A program made the translations under genes and the position numbers. Under the pieces are notes generated by a model, which searched no databases, was not told the origin of the DNA, and was given only the letters and a program-made list of their open reading frames with translations. Below, one piece after another: positions 9,128 to 18,200 of a stretch of DNA of 64,000 bases. Position 1 is the stretch's first letter. Every line of letters starts with the position of its first letter. Location: the NCBI RefSeq assembly GCF_004116265.1, contig NZ_QOUX01000023.1, positions 62,001 to 126,000 on the forward strand, read 5' to 3'. The DNA comes from Anaerobacillus alkaliphilus. GTDB taxonomy: Bacteria; Bacillota; Bacilli; Bacillales; Anaerobacillaceae.

Positions 9128-9366
9128 AAAAAAACTTCACTTTCCTCTAATAACTCTCCAGTATTAACAAATCCAAGTGACTCATAGAATTGTAAGCCGT
9201 ATAATTGTCAGGTTCCGTAGATAGGCCAATATACTGAAAGTCATCATTCTTTTTAAGCATCTCTATAACCTGGCACATTGCCTCTTTCCCGTGACCTTTT
9301 CTTTGCTAAAATACTTAGGAATCCAACACTTCCTCTCTTCAATCTCCTTTGGATAAGTCCTCCTAC
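9128..9366 (-). pseudogene. GNAT-family N-acetyltransferase remnant (frameshifted)
   Basis: Three minus-strand frames in order rebuild the C-terminal half of a GNAT protein. First comes VGGLIQRRLKRGSVGFLSI, then KGHGKEAMCQVIEMLKKN with FQYIGLSTEPDN, then YGLQFYESLGFVNTGELLEE. The acetyl-CoA loop (G-x-G-K) and the C-terminal YESLGF motif are readable but in different frames, and no start region is left. At least two frameshifts separate the parts. It lies between the ahpCF repeats and the xylA terminator. Confidence 0.75.
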
Positions 9367-9373
9367 CGTAAAA

Positions 9374-9402
9374 AACATGCTGAAATTTCCAGCATGTTTC
9401 CC
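9374..9402 (-). terminator. Terminator of xylA
   Basis: CATGCTG (9377-9383) pairs with CAGCATG (9391-9397). On the minus strand a TTTTTTACG tail follows, directly after the xylA stop. Confidence 0.85.
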
Positions 9403-9405
9403 TCT

Positions 9406-10725
9406 CTATTTAACTGCTTCAAGGATATATTTGTTTAAAATTGATTTTAAATATTCCTGTCTTCCTGACTTATTACTGATTTCGCCCAGACCCAATGCAT
9501 GTTTTTCTAATGCGTGGAAATTAGCTTTTCCTTCTACGATCTCAAGACCAATACCACTTGTGAAACTGCTGTAACGATCTGCAATAAAGTCTTCTAATAC
9601 TTTATCTTCAAGTAAACGTTGCGCTATTTTTGTACCGATCGCAAAGGCATCCATTCCAGCAATATGAGCATGGAATAAATCTTCTGGATCAAATGAACCA
9701 CGACGTACTTTTGCGTCAAAGTTTAATCCACCAGTTCCTAATCCATCGTTTTTGATGATTTCATACATTGCTAATGTTGTTGAATAAAGGTCAGTTGGGA
9801 ATTCATCTGTATCCCAGCCTAGTAATGGATCACCTTGGTTTGCGTCAACAGAACCTAACATGCCGTTGATACGAGCCACATGTAATTCGTGCTCGAACGT
9901 ATGACCAGCTAATGTTGCATGGTTTGCTTCGATGTTAAATTTAAATACATCTTGTAAACCGTATTGTTGTAAGAATGCCATGCCAGTTGCTACATCGAAG
10001 TCATATTGATGCTTCGTTGGCTCTTTTGGTTTTGGCTCAATTAGGAATTGTGCATCAAAGCCGATTTCGTTCGCATAGTCTTTTGCCATGTGGAAAAAAC
10101 GAGCTAAGTTGTCTAATTCAAGCTTCATGTTTGTATTAAGTAATGTTTCGTATCCTTCACGACCACCCCAGAATACATAGTTTTCAGAACCTAATTCTTT
10201 ACCAACCTCTAAGCCCTTTTTAACTTTTGCTGCAGCATAAGCATATACATCTGCGTTTGGAGCAGTAGCAGCACCGTGTAACCAACGTGGGTGAGAGAAC
10301 ATGTTTGCTGTATTCCATAATAATTTTGTTTTGCTTGTTTTCATGTAGTCTTTAATCATAGCAACGATGGTATCAATGTTTTTAAACGTCTCACTTAATG
10401 ATTCTGTTTCTGGTGAGATATCATAGTCATGAAAACAGAAGAAAGGTACATCTAGTTTTTCGAAGAATTCAAACGAAGCTTCCACACGAGCTTTCGCTAA
10501 GTCAACTCCAGAAAAGTTATTGTACGGACGAACCATTGTTGCTTGTCCAAATGGATCTGTTCCTTCTCCGGTAAACGTATGCCAGTAGGAAACGGCGAAG
10601 CGCATAAATTCTTCCATTCTCCTACCGTTGATCATTTCCTCCGGATTATAATACTTAAATGCAAAAGGATTTGTAGAGTTTGCGCCTTCATAAGTTACTT
10701 TGCTGATATTATTAAAATAGGCCAT
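9406..10725 (-). CDS. xylA: Xylose isomerase
   Basis: 439 aa, the normal length of the class II enzyme. It converts D-xylose to D-xylulose in the cytoplasm using two divalent metals. Diagnostic stretches are [11 protein letters not shown] (active-site His), [31 protein letters not shown] and [22 protein letters not shown] precedes the ATG. No xylB or xylR is nearby. The gene follows a small unknown ORF by 23 nt, so the two are probably one operon. It belongs to the xylan locus with the ABC importer and GH10 xylanase. Confidence 0.98.
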   Translation of the reverse strand: MAYFNNISKVTYEGANSTNPFAFKYYNPEEMINGRRMEEFMRFAVSYWHTFTGEGTDPFGQATMVRPYNNFSGVDLAKARVEASFEFFEKLDVPFFCFHDYDISPETESLSETFKNIDTIVAMIKDYMKTSKTKLLWNTANMFSHPRWLHGAATAPNADVYAYAAAKVKKGLEVGKELGSENYVFWGGREGYETLLNTNMKLELDNLARFFHMAKDYANEIGFDAQFLIEPKPKEPTKHQYDFDVATGMAFLQQYGLQDVFKFNIEANHATLAGHTFEHELHVARINGMLGSVDANQGDPLLGWDTDEFPTDLYSTTLAMYEIIKNDGLGTGGLNFDAKVRRGSFDPEDLFHAHIAGMDAFAIGTKIAQRLLEDKVLEDFIADRYSSFTSGIGLEIVEGKANFHALEKHALGLGEISNKSGRQEYLKSILNKYILEAVK

Positions 10726-10748
10726 ATCTTTTTTCCTCCAAAATTAGC

Positions 10749-11036
10749 TTAACGATTTTTTAAATAAGCTTCGATAATATCCTTTACATGTTGTTCATTC
10801 TCAGTTTTGATCACGTAATGATCTCCATCTAAAGTAGTCGAGACATTCTCCACACCTTGTACCTTCAAGAAATCAACAACATCATCAATTTCTTCAGATT
10901 GTGTTAATACTAGCTTTTTCCCAATATATTCATCGTTGACATAAATATCATACGCTTCGTGGGCATTTTTTAATTCAAGCGAATCATGATTATAAATCCC
11001 TAATGGCGGAAAAGCATTTTGGTTGTATGTTTCCAC
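10749..11036 (-). CDS. Small conserved-looking protein of unknown function upstream of xylA
   Basis: 95 aa, acidic, soluble, no signal peptide. It is not recognised. The C-terminal part (VDFLKVQGVENVSTTLDGD, then HYVIKTENEQHVKDIIEAYL) looks like a compact alpha/beta fold. The GTG at 11034-11036 was chosen because AGGAG lies 8 nt upstream; the earlier GTG at 11045 would sit directly on that motif. It is 23 nt before xylA on the same strand, so co-transcription is likely. A role in xylose metabolism or its control is inference only. Confidence 0.7.
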   Translation of the reverse strand: METYNQNAFPPLGIYNHDSLELKNAHEAYDIYVNDEYIGKKLVLTQSEEIDDVVDFLKVQGVENVSTTLDGDHYVIKTENEQHVKDIIEAYLKNR

Positions 11037-11142
11037 TATAAACACTCCTATCGACTTAAATTACTTCCATTCATGATAGTATTGAACAGCAGATCCGTGC
11101 CAATAATAGTAAAAATTCCCTTTTAAGGAGGCTTACAAAAGT

Positions 11143-11775
11143 ATGGTGAACTCCTTCTTTTACAGGATTTGCGAATGGATCATGCGATTTGCTCTTCTAA
11201 ATTTTTTATGGATTAGCTTTACACTACTTGGATTTATCGTGCTTGGATTTTTTCCTGCTACAGTAGCCATGTTTACGGTTGTTCGAAAATGGATTATGAA
11301 GCAAAGTGATATTGCAATTTGGAAAACGTTTTTTACTAGCTATAAAAGTGAATGGCTTAGAAGCAACCTATTCGGGATTATCATCCTAGGATTAGGTGGA
11401 ATTATTTATCTTGAATTCACTGTTATAAAAGATACAAACGACCTCCTATTACAAGTAAGTAAATATCCATTATTCCTGTTATTTCTACTCTTTTGTGTAC
11501 TATTATTGTATGGGTTCCCAACATATGTTCATTATCGAGTACGGCTATATCAGGTGTTTAAAAACTCGTTACTCGTTAGCTTAATTAATCCCTTTTTTAC
11601 AATTGTCATGGTCTTAGGCTTAGCTCTCATTTACTTACTAGTAAAAATTCTGCCACCTTTGCTACTTTTTTTTGGTGGAAGCGCAAGTGCCTACTTTATA
11701 ATGTGGTGTTGCTACCAAGCATTTTTAAATGTTCAAGCAAGGAAAGATAAACTAAGTACATCTGTGGATAATTAA
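11143..11775 (+). CDS. YesL/DUF624 family membrane protein
   Basis: 210 aa with about five to six transmembrane segments. The N-terminus (WIMRFALLNFLWISFTLLG) followed by the PATVAMFTVVRKW motif is characteristic of DUF624. These proteins often sit beside CUT1 sugar ABC importers in Bacillus and Paenibacillus; their biochemical function is not established. A close relative of similar length is encoded in the glucan locus (25757-26389), so each polysaccharide locus here has its own. It is transcribed divergently from the small protein/xylA pair, with AAGGAGG before the ATG. Confidence 0.85.
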   Translation: MVNSFFYRICEWIMRFALLNFLWISFTLLGFIVLGFFPATVAMFTVVRKWIMKQSDIAIWKTFFTSYKSEWLRSNLFGIIILGLGGIIYLEFTVIKDTNDLLLQVSKYPLFLLFLLFCVLLLYGFPTYVHYRVRLYQVFKNSLLVSLINPFFTIVMVLGLALIYLLVKILPPLLLFFGGSASAYFIMWCCYQAFLNVQARKDKLSTSVDN

Positions 11776-11800
11776 ACCTTCAACACGAAGGTTTAATTTA
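11772..11800. terminator. Bidirectional terminator between YesL and the sugar importer
   Basis: TTAAACCTTC (11772-11781) pairs perfectly with GAAGGTTTAA (11787-11796). It is shared by convergent genes. Confidence 0.85.
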
Positions 11801-11803
11801 TTC

Positions 11804-12658
11804 TTATCCTTTTACAGCCCCTGCAGCAATTCCTTCGACAATCTTGTTGCTTAGGATAAAAAACGCAATAAGAATTGGTAAGATACTGATGACAAGTGTA
11901 GCCCCAATTGCTCCCCAATCTGTAGCGTACTGCCCAATAAAGCTTTGGATCCCGACAGTTAACGTGCGGTAATGGTCGGATCTAATAAACGTGTTAATAA
12001 ACACAAATTCATTCCAATTATAGATCATGTTGATAATACCAGTTGTGGATATAACCGGCATTGTCATAGGTAAAGTTATTTGAAAGAAGATACGATGAAT
12101 TGAACATCCATCGATTACCGCAGCTTCCTCAACCTCACGTGGCAATGTGTAGTAAAATCCTAAGAGTATCATGATTGTTAATGGTAAATTAAATGCTGTG
12201 TAAGTCAGTATAATCGCTAACGGGTTATCAATTAAATTGATGCTTAAGAAAAAGCTAAAGAGCGGGATTAGTGTTGAATGAACTGGGATCATTAAACCAA
12301 TCATAAATAACCCCAAAACCAGTTTATTTAACTTCCAAACCATTCTCGTTATGGCAAAAGTAACTAGGCTAGCGAGAATGACAGTTAGTACAACTGATAC
12401 GATCGTGATCCACACACTATTAAAGAAATATAAACCAATATTTCCTTGAGTCCATGCATTCACATAATTCTCCCATCTTGGCTCAGCCGGCAGTGCAAAT
12501 GGAGATGCGTTAAAAACTTCTCGATTACTCTTTAATGAGAAAAGGACTAACCAAATGAGTGGATATACTTGAAACACGGCTATGATACCTAATACTAGGT
12601 ATAATAGCGCATACCCTATTTTCCCACTAACATTACTGGGGTTATGCGTTTTTTCCAT
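11804..12658 (-). CDS. CUT1 sugar ABC transporter permease (MalG type)
   Basis: 284 aa, six predicted membrane helices. The EAA loop (EEAAVIDGCSIHRIFFQITL) couples to the ATPase, and the C-terminus is IVEGIAAGAVKG, as in MalG/YesQ proteins. It is the second membrane subunit of the importer beside the xylanase, so xylo-oligosaccharides are the likely cargo (inference from context). It lies 11 nt after the other permease gene. No ATPase gene is present in the operon; a shared MsmX-like ATPase is expected. Confidence 0.93.
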   Translation of the reverse strand: MEKTHNPSNVSGKIGYALLYLVLGIIAVFQVYPLIWLVLFSLKSNREVFNASPFALPAEPRWENYVNAWTQGNIGLYFFNSVWITIVSVVLTVILASLVTFAITRMVWKLNKLVLGLFMIGLMIPVHSTLIPLFSFFLSINLIDNPLAIILTYTAFNLPLTIMILLGFYYTLPREVEEAAVIDGCSIHRIFFQITLPMTMPVISTTGIINMIYNWNEFVFINTFIRSDHYRTLTVGIQSFIGQYATDWGAIGATLVISILPILIAFFILSNKIVEGIAAGAVKG

Positions 12659-12669
12659 AGCTACCTCCC

Positions 12670-13548
12670 CTAATATTGGATTTCATCTTTCGTACTCGTT
12701 AGTTTTCGAATTAACCAGGTTCCTAGTAAACAAAACAGTAATAAATAGAAACCGACGGCGCTACCGTAGCCGAAATTGTACATAGTAAACGCATTTTTGT
12801 ACATATACGATGCAATAACTTCACTTGCACCTGCAGGGCCACCACCGGTCATGATCCAAATTAAGTCAAAGTATTTTAACGATCCGATGATTGCCAAGAT
12901 GATTGTAACTTTGAACACTCCTGAAATGAGCGGAAGCTTTATTCTATAAGCGATTTGTACTGGCGTAGCTCCATCAATTCGTGCAGCCTCAATAATTGAC
13001 TCCGGGATATTTTTAAGTGCAGCGTAGTAGATAAGGATATAAAACCCTGCATATTGCCAGATAATCGCAATAAAAATTGCTATTAGTACTAAATTTCGAT
13101 CCGCTAACCAAGCAGGTGGATTATTGACACCAATGGCAATAAGGATACTATTTAACAGACCATTTGTCGGATGGTATATTTTCAACCATAGCTGTGCGAT
13201 CGCAACTGAAGATAATAACATTGGAATTAAGTATATCTTTCGTAGAAAGTTTGCACCTTTAATTTTTGTCGCAAGTATTAGTGAAATTGTTAGGTATCCC
13301 AACAAACTTACTGTTGAAAATATCGCTAATAGTAGGGAATGATAGGAGCTTCTCCAAAACTGATTATCACTTAAAAGCCTAATGTAATTATCTAACCCAA
13401 TAAATGTCATATCTCCAATTCCGTCCCATTTCATTAACCCATAGTAACCTGTAAGCACGATTGGAATATAAATTAATACCAATATTAATAGAAGTGCTGG
13501 GAGAATATACAAGGAAATAATGAATTTATTCGACATTACTCTATTCAT
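12670..13548 (-). CDS. CUT1 sugar ABC transporter permease (MalF type)
   Basis: 292 aa, six membrane helices, N-terminal LYILPALLLILVLIYIPIVLTG and EAA loop IIEAARIDGATPVQIAYRI. It forms the channel with the MalG-type subunit encoded immediately downstream. A hairpin separates it from the upstream binding-protein gene, which would lower permease expression relative to the binding protein, a common arrangement in such operons. Confidence 0.93.
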   Translation of the reverse strand: MNRVMSNKFIISLYILPALLLILVLIYIPIVLTGYYGLMKWDGIGDMTFIGLDNYIRLLSDNQFWRSSYHSLLLAIFSTVSLLGYLTISLILATKIKGANFLRKIYLIPMLLSSVAIAQLWLKIYHPTNGLLNSILIAIGVNNPPAWLADRNLVLIAIFIAIIWQYAGFYILIYYAALKNIPESIIEAARIDGATPVQIAYRIKLPLISGVFKVTIILAIIGSLKYFDLIWIMTGGGPAGASEVIASYMYKNAFTMYNFGYGSAVGFYLLLFCLLGTWLIRKLTSTKDEIQY

Positions 13549-13593
13549 TTTTATCCCCCTTTTCTAATTGAAATATCTTGATTGAGCATTAAG

Positions 13594-13636
13594 ATAAAAA
13601 AGGGCATATCCTTTTTTCTAGCTATGCCCTTTTTTC
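13594..13636 (-). terminator. Intra-operon hairpin between binding protein and permeases
   Basis: AAAAAGGGCATA pairs with TATGCCCTTTTT, with a T run on the minus strand. It sits between two genes of one operon and probably acts as a leaky terminator. Confidence 0.8.
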
Positions 13637-13648
13637 AAACCACCATTT

Positions 13649-14962
13649 TTATTGCTCAGCAGCAAGAGCCTCTTCATGCCTTCTTGCAAATTCTTCAGGT
13701 GTAATATCTCCACCGTAAAGCGATTGGATTAAGTCTAAATGAGTTTGCGCCACTGCTGCACTCATTTGAACATCAGCATACAGAGTAATGTTACTTGCAT
13801 TGGCTAATTCCTCCAAAACCTCAATATACATATCAGGTAGATCTAATTCGCCAGTTTCAACTCTAGTTGCCGGAATAACACCAGCATCAGTAACTGCTCT
13901 CTCTCCCCATCTTTCAACAAAGAACCGAACAAATTCTTTCGACTGCTCTTTCACCTGTGAGTTTTCTGAGACAAATAAACCAACTCCTGGCCCACCAACA
14001 AAGCTGTCGATATCACCTGCGCCACCTTCAACAACTGGGAATTTAAAGAAGCCAATTGACTCTCTAAATTCTTGAGGAACATCTTCATTCGTTGTGTAGT
14101 TAGGTAATTCCCAAGTTCCCATTAAGTACATTGCAGCTTGCTCGTTCATAAAAGGACCTTTTGCTTCTTCATTACCAATTCCATTAAATCCTCTGACAAA
14201 TGCATTCATATCAACCAGGTTTTGAATTTCTTCAGCAGCTTGAATTAAAGCTGGGTCTTCAAATGTACCAGTACGATTGATAGCGTTAGTCAGTGTCTCA
14301 GGACCACCAAATCGATCCGCTAAATACATATACCACATAGAGCCTGTCCAAGGTTCTCTATTACCAACAGTGATTGGAATGACTCCATTAGCCTGAAGAG
14401 TTTGAACCACATTTTTAAATTCCTCATACGTCTCTGGTACATCTAAGTCATACTCAGCAAAAATGTTTTTGTTGTAGTAGATAGGTGCAATGTTTAACTC
14501 AAGTGGTAATCCATATGTCGTATCATTGGCAGCGAATGCTTCTGTCGTACCTGGGATAAACGACTCCCCTAAACCACCTTCCAAAATATCATCAAGTGGT
14601 GTAAACATATTCCCTTGAATAAATGGTGTCATATAGCCCGCTGCCCAAGTTAACCCAACATCTGGAAGTTGCCTAGACGAAGCCAATACCGTCATTGTTT
14701 CTTTGTATTGATCATTAGATAGTACATCAACATTAATATTTACACCTGGATTGTTCTCCTCGTACTCACTAATGATTGATTCCACAATCCTATTATGTTG
14801 GGCAGAACTTCCTGCTGGCCATAAGTGCATGAAATTGATTGTAACTTCATCAGCTCCAGTGGTAGTACCGCCACCTCCCTCCGGTTGAGCTGGACTTCCG
14901 CATCCAACAAGACCAAGTAAAATTGCTAAAAATACAAGCAACGAAGATTTCATTTTCCTCAC
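13649..14962 (-). CDS. Sugar ABC transporter substrate-binding lipoprotein
   Basis: 437 aa. The N-terminal signal ends in the lipobox LGLVGCGS, so the mature protein is anchored by a lipidated cysteine. The body is an extracellular solute-binding protein family 1 type (INFMHLWPAGSSAQHN, later MYLMGTWELP). It captures oligosaccharides for the two permeases. Its place next to the xylanase suggests xylo-oligosaccharides. The GTG start is supported by AGGAGG 8 nt upstream; the in-frame ATG three codons later is too far away. Confidence 0.94.
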   Translation of the reverse strand: MRKMKSSLLVFLAILLGLVGCGSPAQPEGGGGTTTGADEVTINFMHLWPAGSSAQHNRIVESIISEYEENNPGVNINVDVLSNDQYKETMTVLASSRQLPDVGLTWAAGYMTPFIQGNMFTPLDDILEGGLGESFIPGTTEAFAANDTTYGLPLELNIAPIYYNKNIFAEYDLDVPETYEEFKNVVQTLQANGVIPITVGNREPWTGSMWYMYLADRFGGPETLTNAINRTGTFEDPALIQAAEEIQNLVDMNAFVRGFNGIGNEEAKGPFMNEQAAMYLMGTWELPNYTTNEDVPQEFRESIGFFKFPVVEGGAGDIDSFVGGPGVGLFVSENSQVKEQSKEFVRFFVERWGERAVTDAGVIPATRVETGELDLPDMYIEVLEELANASNITLYADVQMSAAVAQTHLDLIQSLYGGDITPEEFARRHEEALAAEQ

Positions 14963-15247
14963 TAAAATAACCTCCTAATTATTTTTAATAGACATTTACC
15001 CAAGATCAGTAATCCAAGGAATATTCATCAAGAGTTATTTTCCGCAAAAGGTACATTATTATTCCAGATTATCTAAAGTCTGATGAAAGAGATTAGTGGC
15101 TAAAACGGAGAAATTAAATTGCCAATTATTAAACATTTAGTTTCGACAGTACAATCTATAGTTTTTGTAGTTAATTACTTTAGTTCAGAAGCTATGATTA
15201 GAGTTATATGGAAGGAGGATAAGCCGATTTTAATATCAATATTAATT
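14963..15247. other. Divergent promoter region between importer operon and xylanase
   Basis: About 285 bp of AT-rich sequence separate two divergently transcribed xylan-related units. I see no clear XylR-type palindrome and no dedicated regulator in the locus. The only recognisable site is the cre at its right end. Confidence 0.5.
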
Positions 15248-15261
15248 TGTAAGCGCTTTAC
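15248..15261 (+). promoter_or_regulatory. cre-like site (CcpA) before the xylanase gene
   Basis: TGTAAGCGCTTTAC matches the consensus TGWAANCGNTNWCA except at the last two bases. It lies about 40 bp before the xylanase start, a position suited to carbon catabolite repression by CcpA with HPr-Ser-P. Confidence 0.65.
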
Positions 15262-15299
15262 CTTTTAGTACAAAAAATAATTTTGGGGGAATGCTGAAA

Positions 15300-18200
15300 A
15301 TGCGTATGAAGTTTAAAAAATTTGTTTCCTTATTTCTTATCGTTCTTTTATTACTCCCTTCAGGTTTAGTTCCGCCAGCTACAGCAGCTGCCGAACAAAC
15401 AGAGACGGAAACTGTTTATCATGAGAATTTTGAAAGCGGTTTAGGAAAAGCAACACAATCAGGTGGTGCTAGTCTGACACACGTAACAGATAAAAATTTT
15501 GATGGAAATTCAAACGGAAAAGCTTTATATGTAAGTAATAGAAATAACGACTACGATGCAGCAGACTTTAGTTTTACTGACATTGGGCTAGAGAACGGTA
15601 AAACATATACTGTCACTGTAAAAGGGTTTGTTGACAGTGACGTAACGATACCAGCAGGGGCACAAGCTGTTCTTTCTACAGTTGATAGCTATACGTGGTT
15701 ATCAAACGTCAATTATGTAGCAGGCCAAGCATTTACATTAACAAGAGAATTTACTGTTGATACTAGTAGAAACTCAAAACTTCGCCTTCAATCAAATGGG
15801 GACGGAAAAACGGTTCCTTTTTATATTGGTGAAATAATCATTACTGCTAAAAAAGAAACACCAGTTGAAAAAGTAGTTTACAAGGAAACTTTTACTGATG
15901 GTGAAGGCTTTGCAACTCGTTCTGGAAGTGCTACCCTGACTCCTGTAACAGGTAAAGTTTTTGAAGGCAATCCTGACGGAGCTGCATTACATGTAACTAA
16001 TCGAAACAATGACTACGATGCAGTTGATTTTAGTTTCGAAAATATTGGCTTGAAAAATGGAAAAGCATATACGGTAACTGTTAAAGGATTTGTTGATAAT
16101 GACGTAACTGTACCATCAGGGGCACAAGCTGTTCTTTCTACAGTTGATAGCTATACTTGGTTATCAAATGTCAATTATGTAGCAGGCCAAGCATTTACAC
16201 TGTCAAAGGAATTTACGGTTGACACTAGTAAAGACTCTAAACTTAGAGTTCAATCTAACGGCGACGGTAAGACAGTCCCGTTTTACATCGGCGAAATTAT
16301 CATCACTGAAAAAGTAACTTCTGGTGGTGGCGAACAACCGCCAGCTCCTCCTAGAGAACCTGCTTTAGAATTCACAACGATTGATTTCGAAGATGGAACA
16401 ACAGGCGGATTTGTAGCTAGAGGCGGTAATGAAATACTGACAATTACCAATGAAGCTAACCATACTGAGGGAGGCTCTAAATCGTTAAAAGTTGAAGGTC
16501 GTACTCAAAATTGGAATGGTCCTTCACTACGAGTTGAGGAGTATATTGACTTAGGTCATGAATATCATGTATCGGCAATGGTTAAATTGATTTCTCCATC
16601 GAGTTCACAGCTTCAATTATCTACTCAAGTTGGAAGTGGTGACACAGCTAGTTACAACAACATTCAAGGAAAAACAATCAATGCTGCAGACGGTTGGGTT
16701 CTGCTTGAAGGAACTTTCCGTTATAACAGTGTTGGTGGTGAATTTGTATCGATTTATGTTGAAAGTTCAAATAATTCTACTGCATCTTTCTATATTGACG
16801 ATGTAACCTTTAAACCAACTGGGTCAGGGACTGTTGATATTCAGAGAGATTTAACTCCAATCAAAGACGTGTATAAAAATTATTTCATGATTGGAAATGC
16901 AGTTTCATTTTCAGAATTTGAAGGTCTCAGATTTGATCTATTGGAAATGCATCATAACCTTGTTTCAGCTGAAAATGCAATGAAACCTGGTTATGCTTAT
17001 AACAACAATAGAGAATTTGATTTCACTGCTCAGAATTCACTTGTAGAAAGAGCTTTAGAAGCTGGATTTGATGTTCACGGTCACGTACTTGTATGGCATC
17101 AACAAACACCGGAATGGTTATTCCAAGATGCAACTGGAACAGCTTTAAGTCGTGAAGTTGCAATTGAAAATATGAATAGACATATTGAAGCTACTATTCT
17201 TAATTTTGGTGATGACGTAATTTCATGGGATGTTGTTAACGAAGCAATTGTTGTCAACGGCAACTCAAATCTAGCAAACTGGAAACAACATTTACGTCAA
17301 TCTGGTTGGTTACGTGCAATTGGCGATGACTATGTAGATTTAGCTTTCCGCAAAGCAAAAGAGGTCATTAATGCTAACGATCTTGATATCAAACTTTATT
17401 ATAATGACTACAACGATCATTTTGAGAATAAGTCGACAGTTATGTATCATATGGTTAAGGAATTAAACGAGGCATATGCAAAGGAAAATAATGGTGAACT
17501 TCTAATCGACGGTATCGGTATGCAAGCGCATTATCATTTACACGAAAGAAATACTGCCGAGAGAGTAGAGCAATCATTAACAAGATTTCTAAGTATTCCA
17601 GGAATTGAAGTTGGAATAACTGAGCTTGATATCACTGCAGGAGCAAATGGCGTGCTTACTGAAGCAGAAGAGAAAGCACAAGCATACTTGTTTGCTCAAT
17701 TATTTAAGTTATACAAAGAACACCATGAGCGTATCTCCCGTGTAACATTATGGGGATTAAATGATGCTACGAGCTGGAGAGCCGATCGTAATCCGTTAGT
17801 GTTTGATCGAAACTTACAAGCAAAAGAAGCATATTATGCGATCATCGATCCAGAGGGTTATATTGCAAAATATGAAGCACCTGCAGAAGACGAAAATACA
17901 GCTAGACAAGGAAAAGCTGTCTTTGGCACCCCTGTAATTGATGGTACAATTGATGATGTTTGGAAAAATGCTCCAAAACTTCCTATCAACCGTTACCAAG
18001 CCGCTTGGGAAGGTGCAACTGGTGTAGGAAGAGTTATGTGGGATAACGATAACTTGTATGTTTTAATTGAAGTTAACGACTCAGAGCTTGATAAAACGGC
18101 AGCTGCTGCTCATGAACAAGACTCAATAGAAGTATTCCTAGACCAACTCAATACTAAAGCAACATCTTACGGAGTTGGACATGGACAATATAGAGTCAAC

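Noticed and set aside
11804-14962. Missing ATPase as a sign of a broken importer
   Set aside because: Both CUT1 importers in the window lack it. In Bacillus such importers commonly share one MsmX-type ATPase, so absence is normal.
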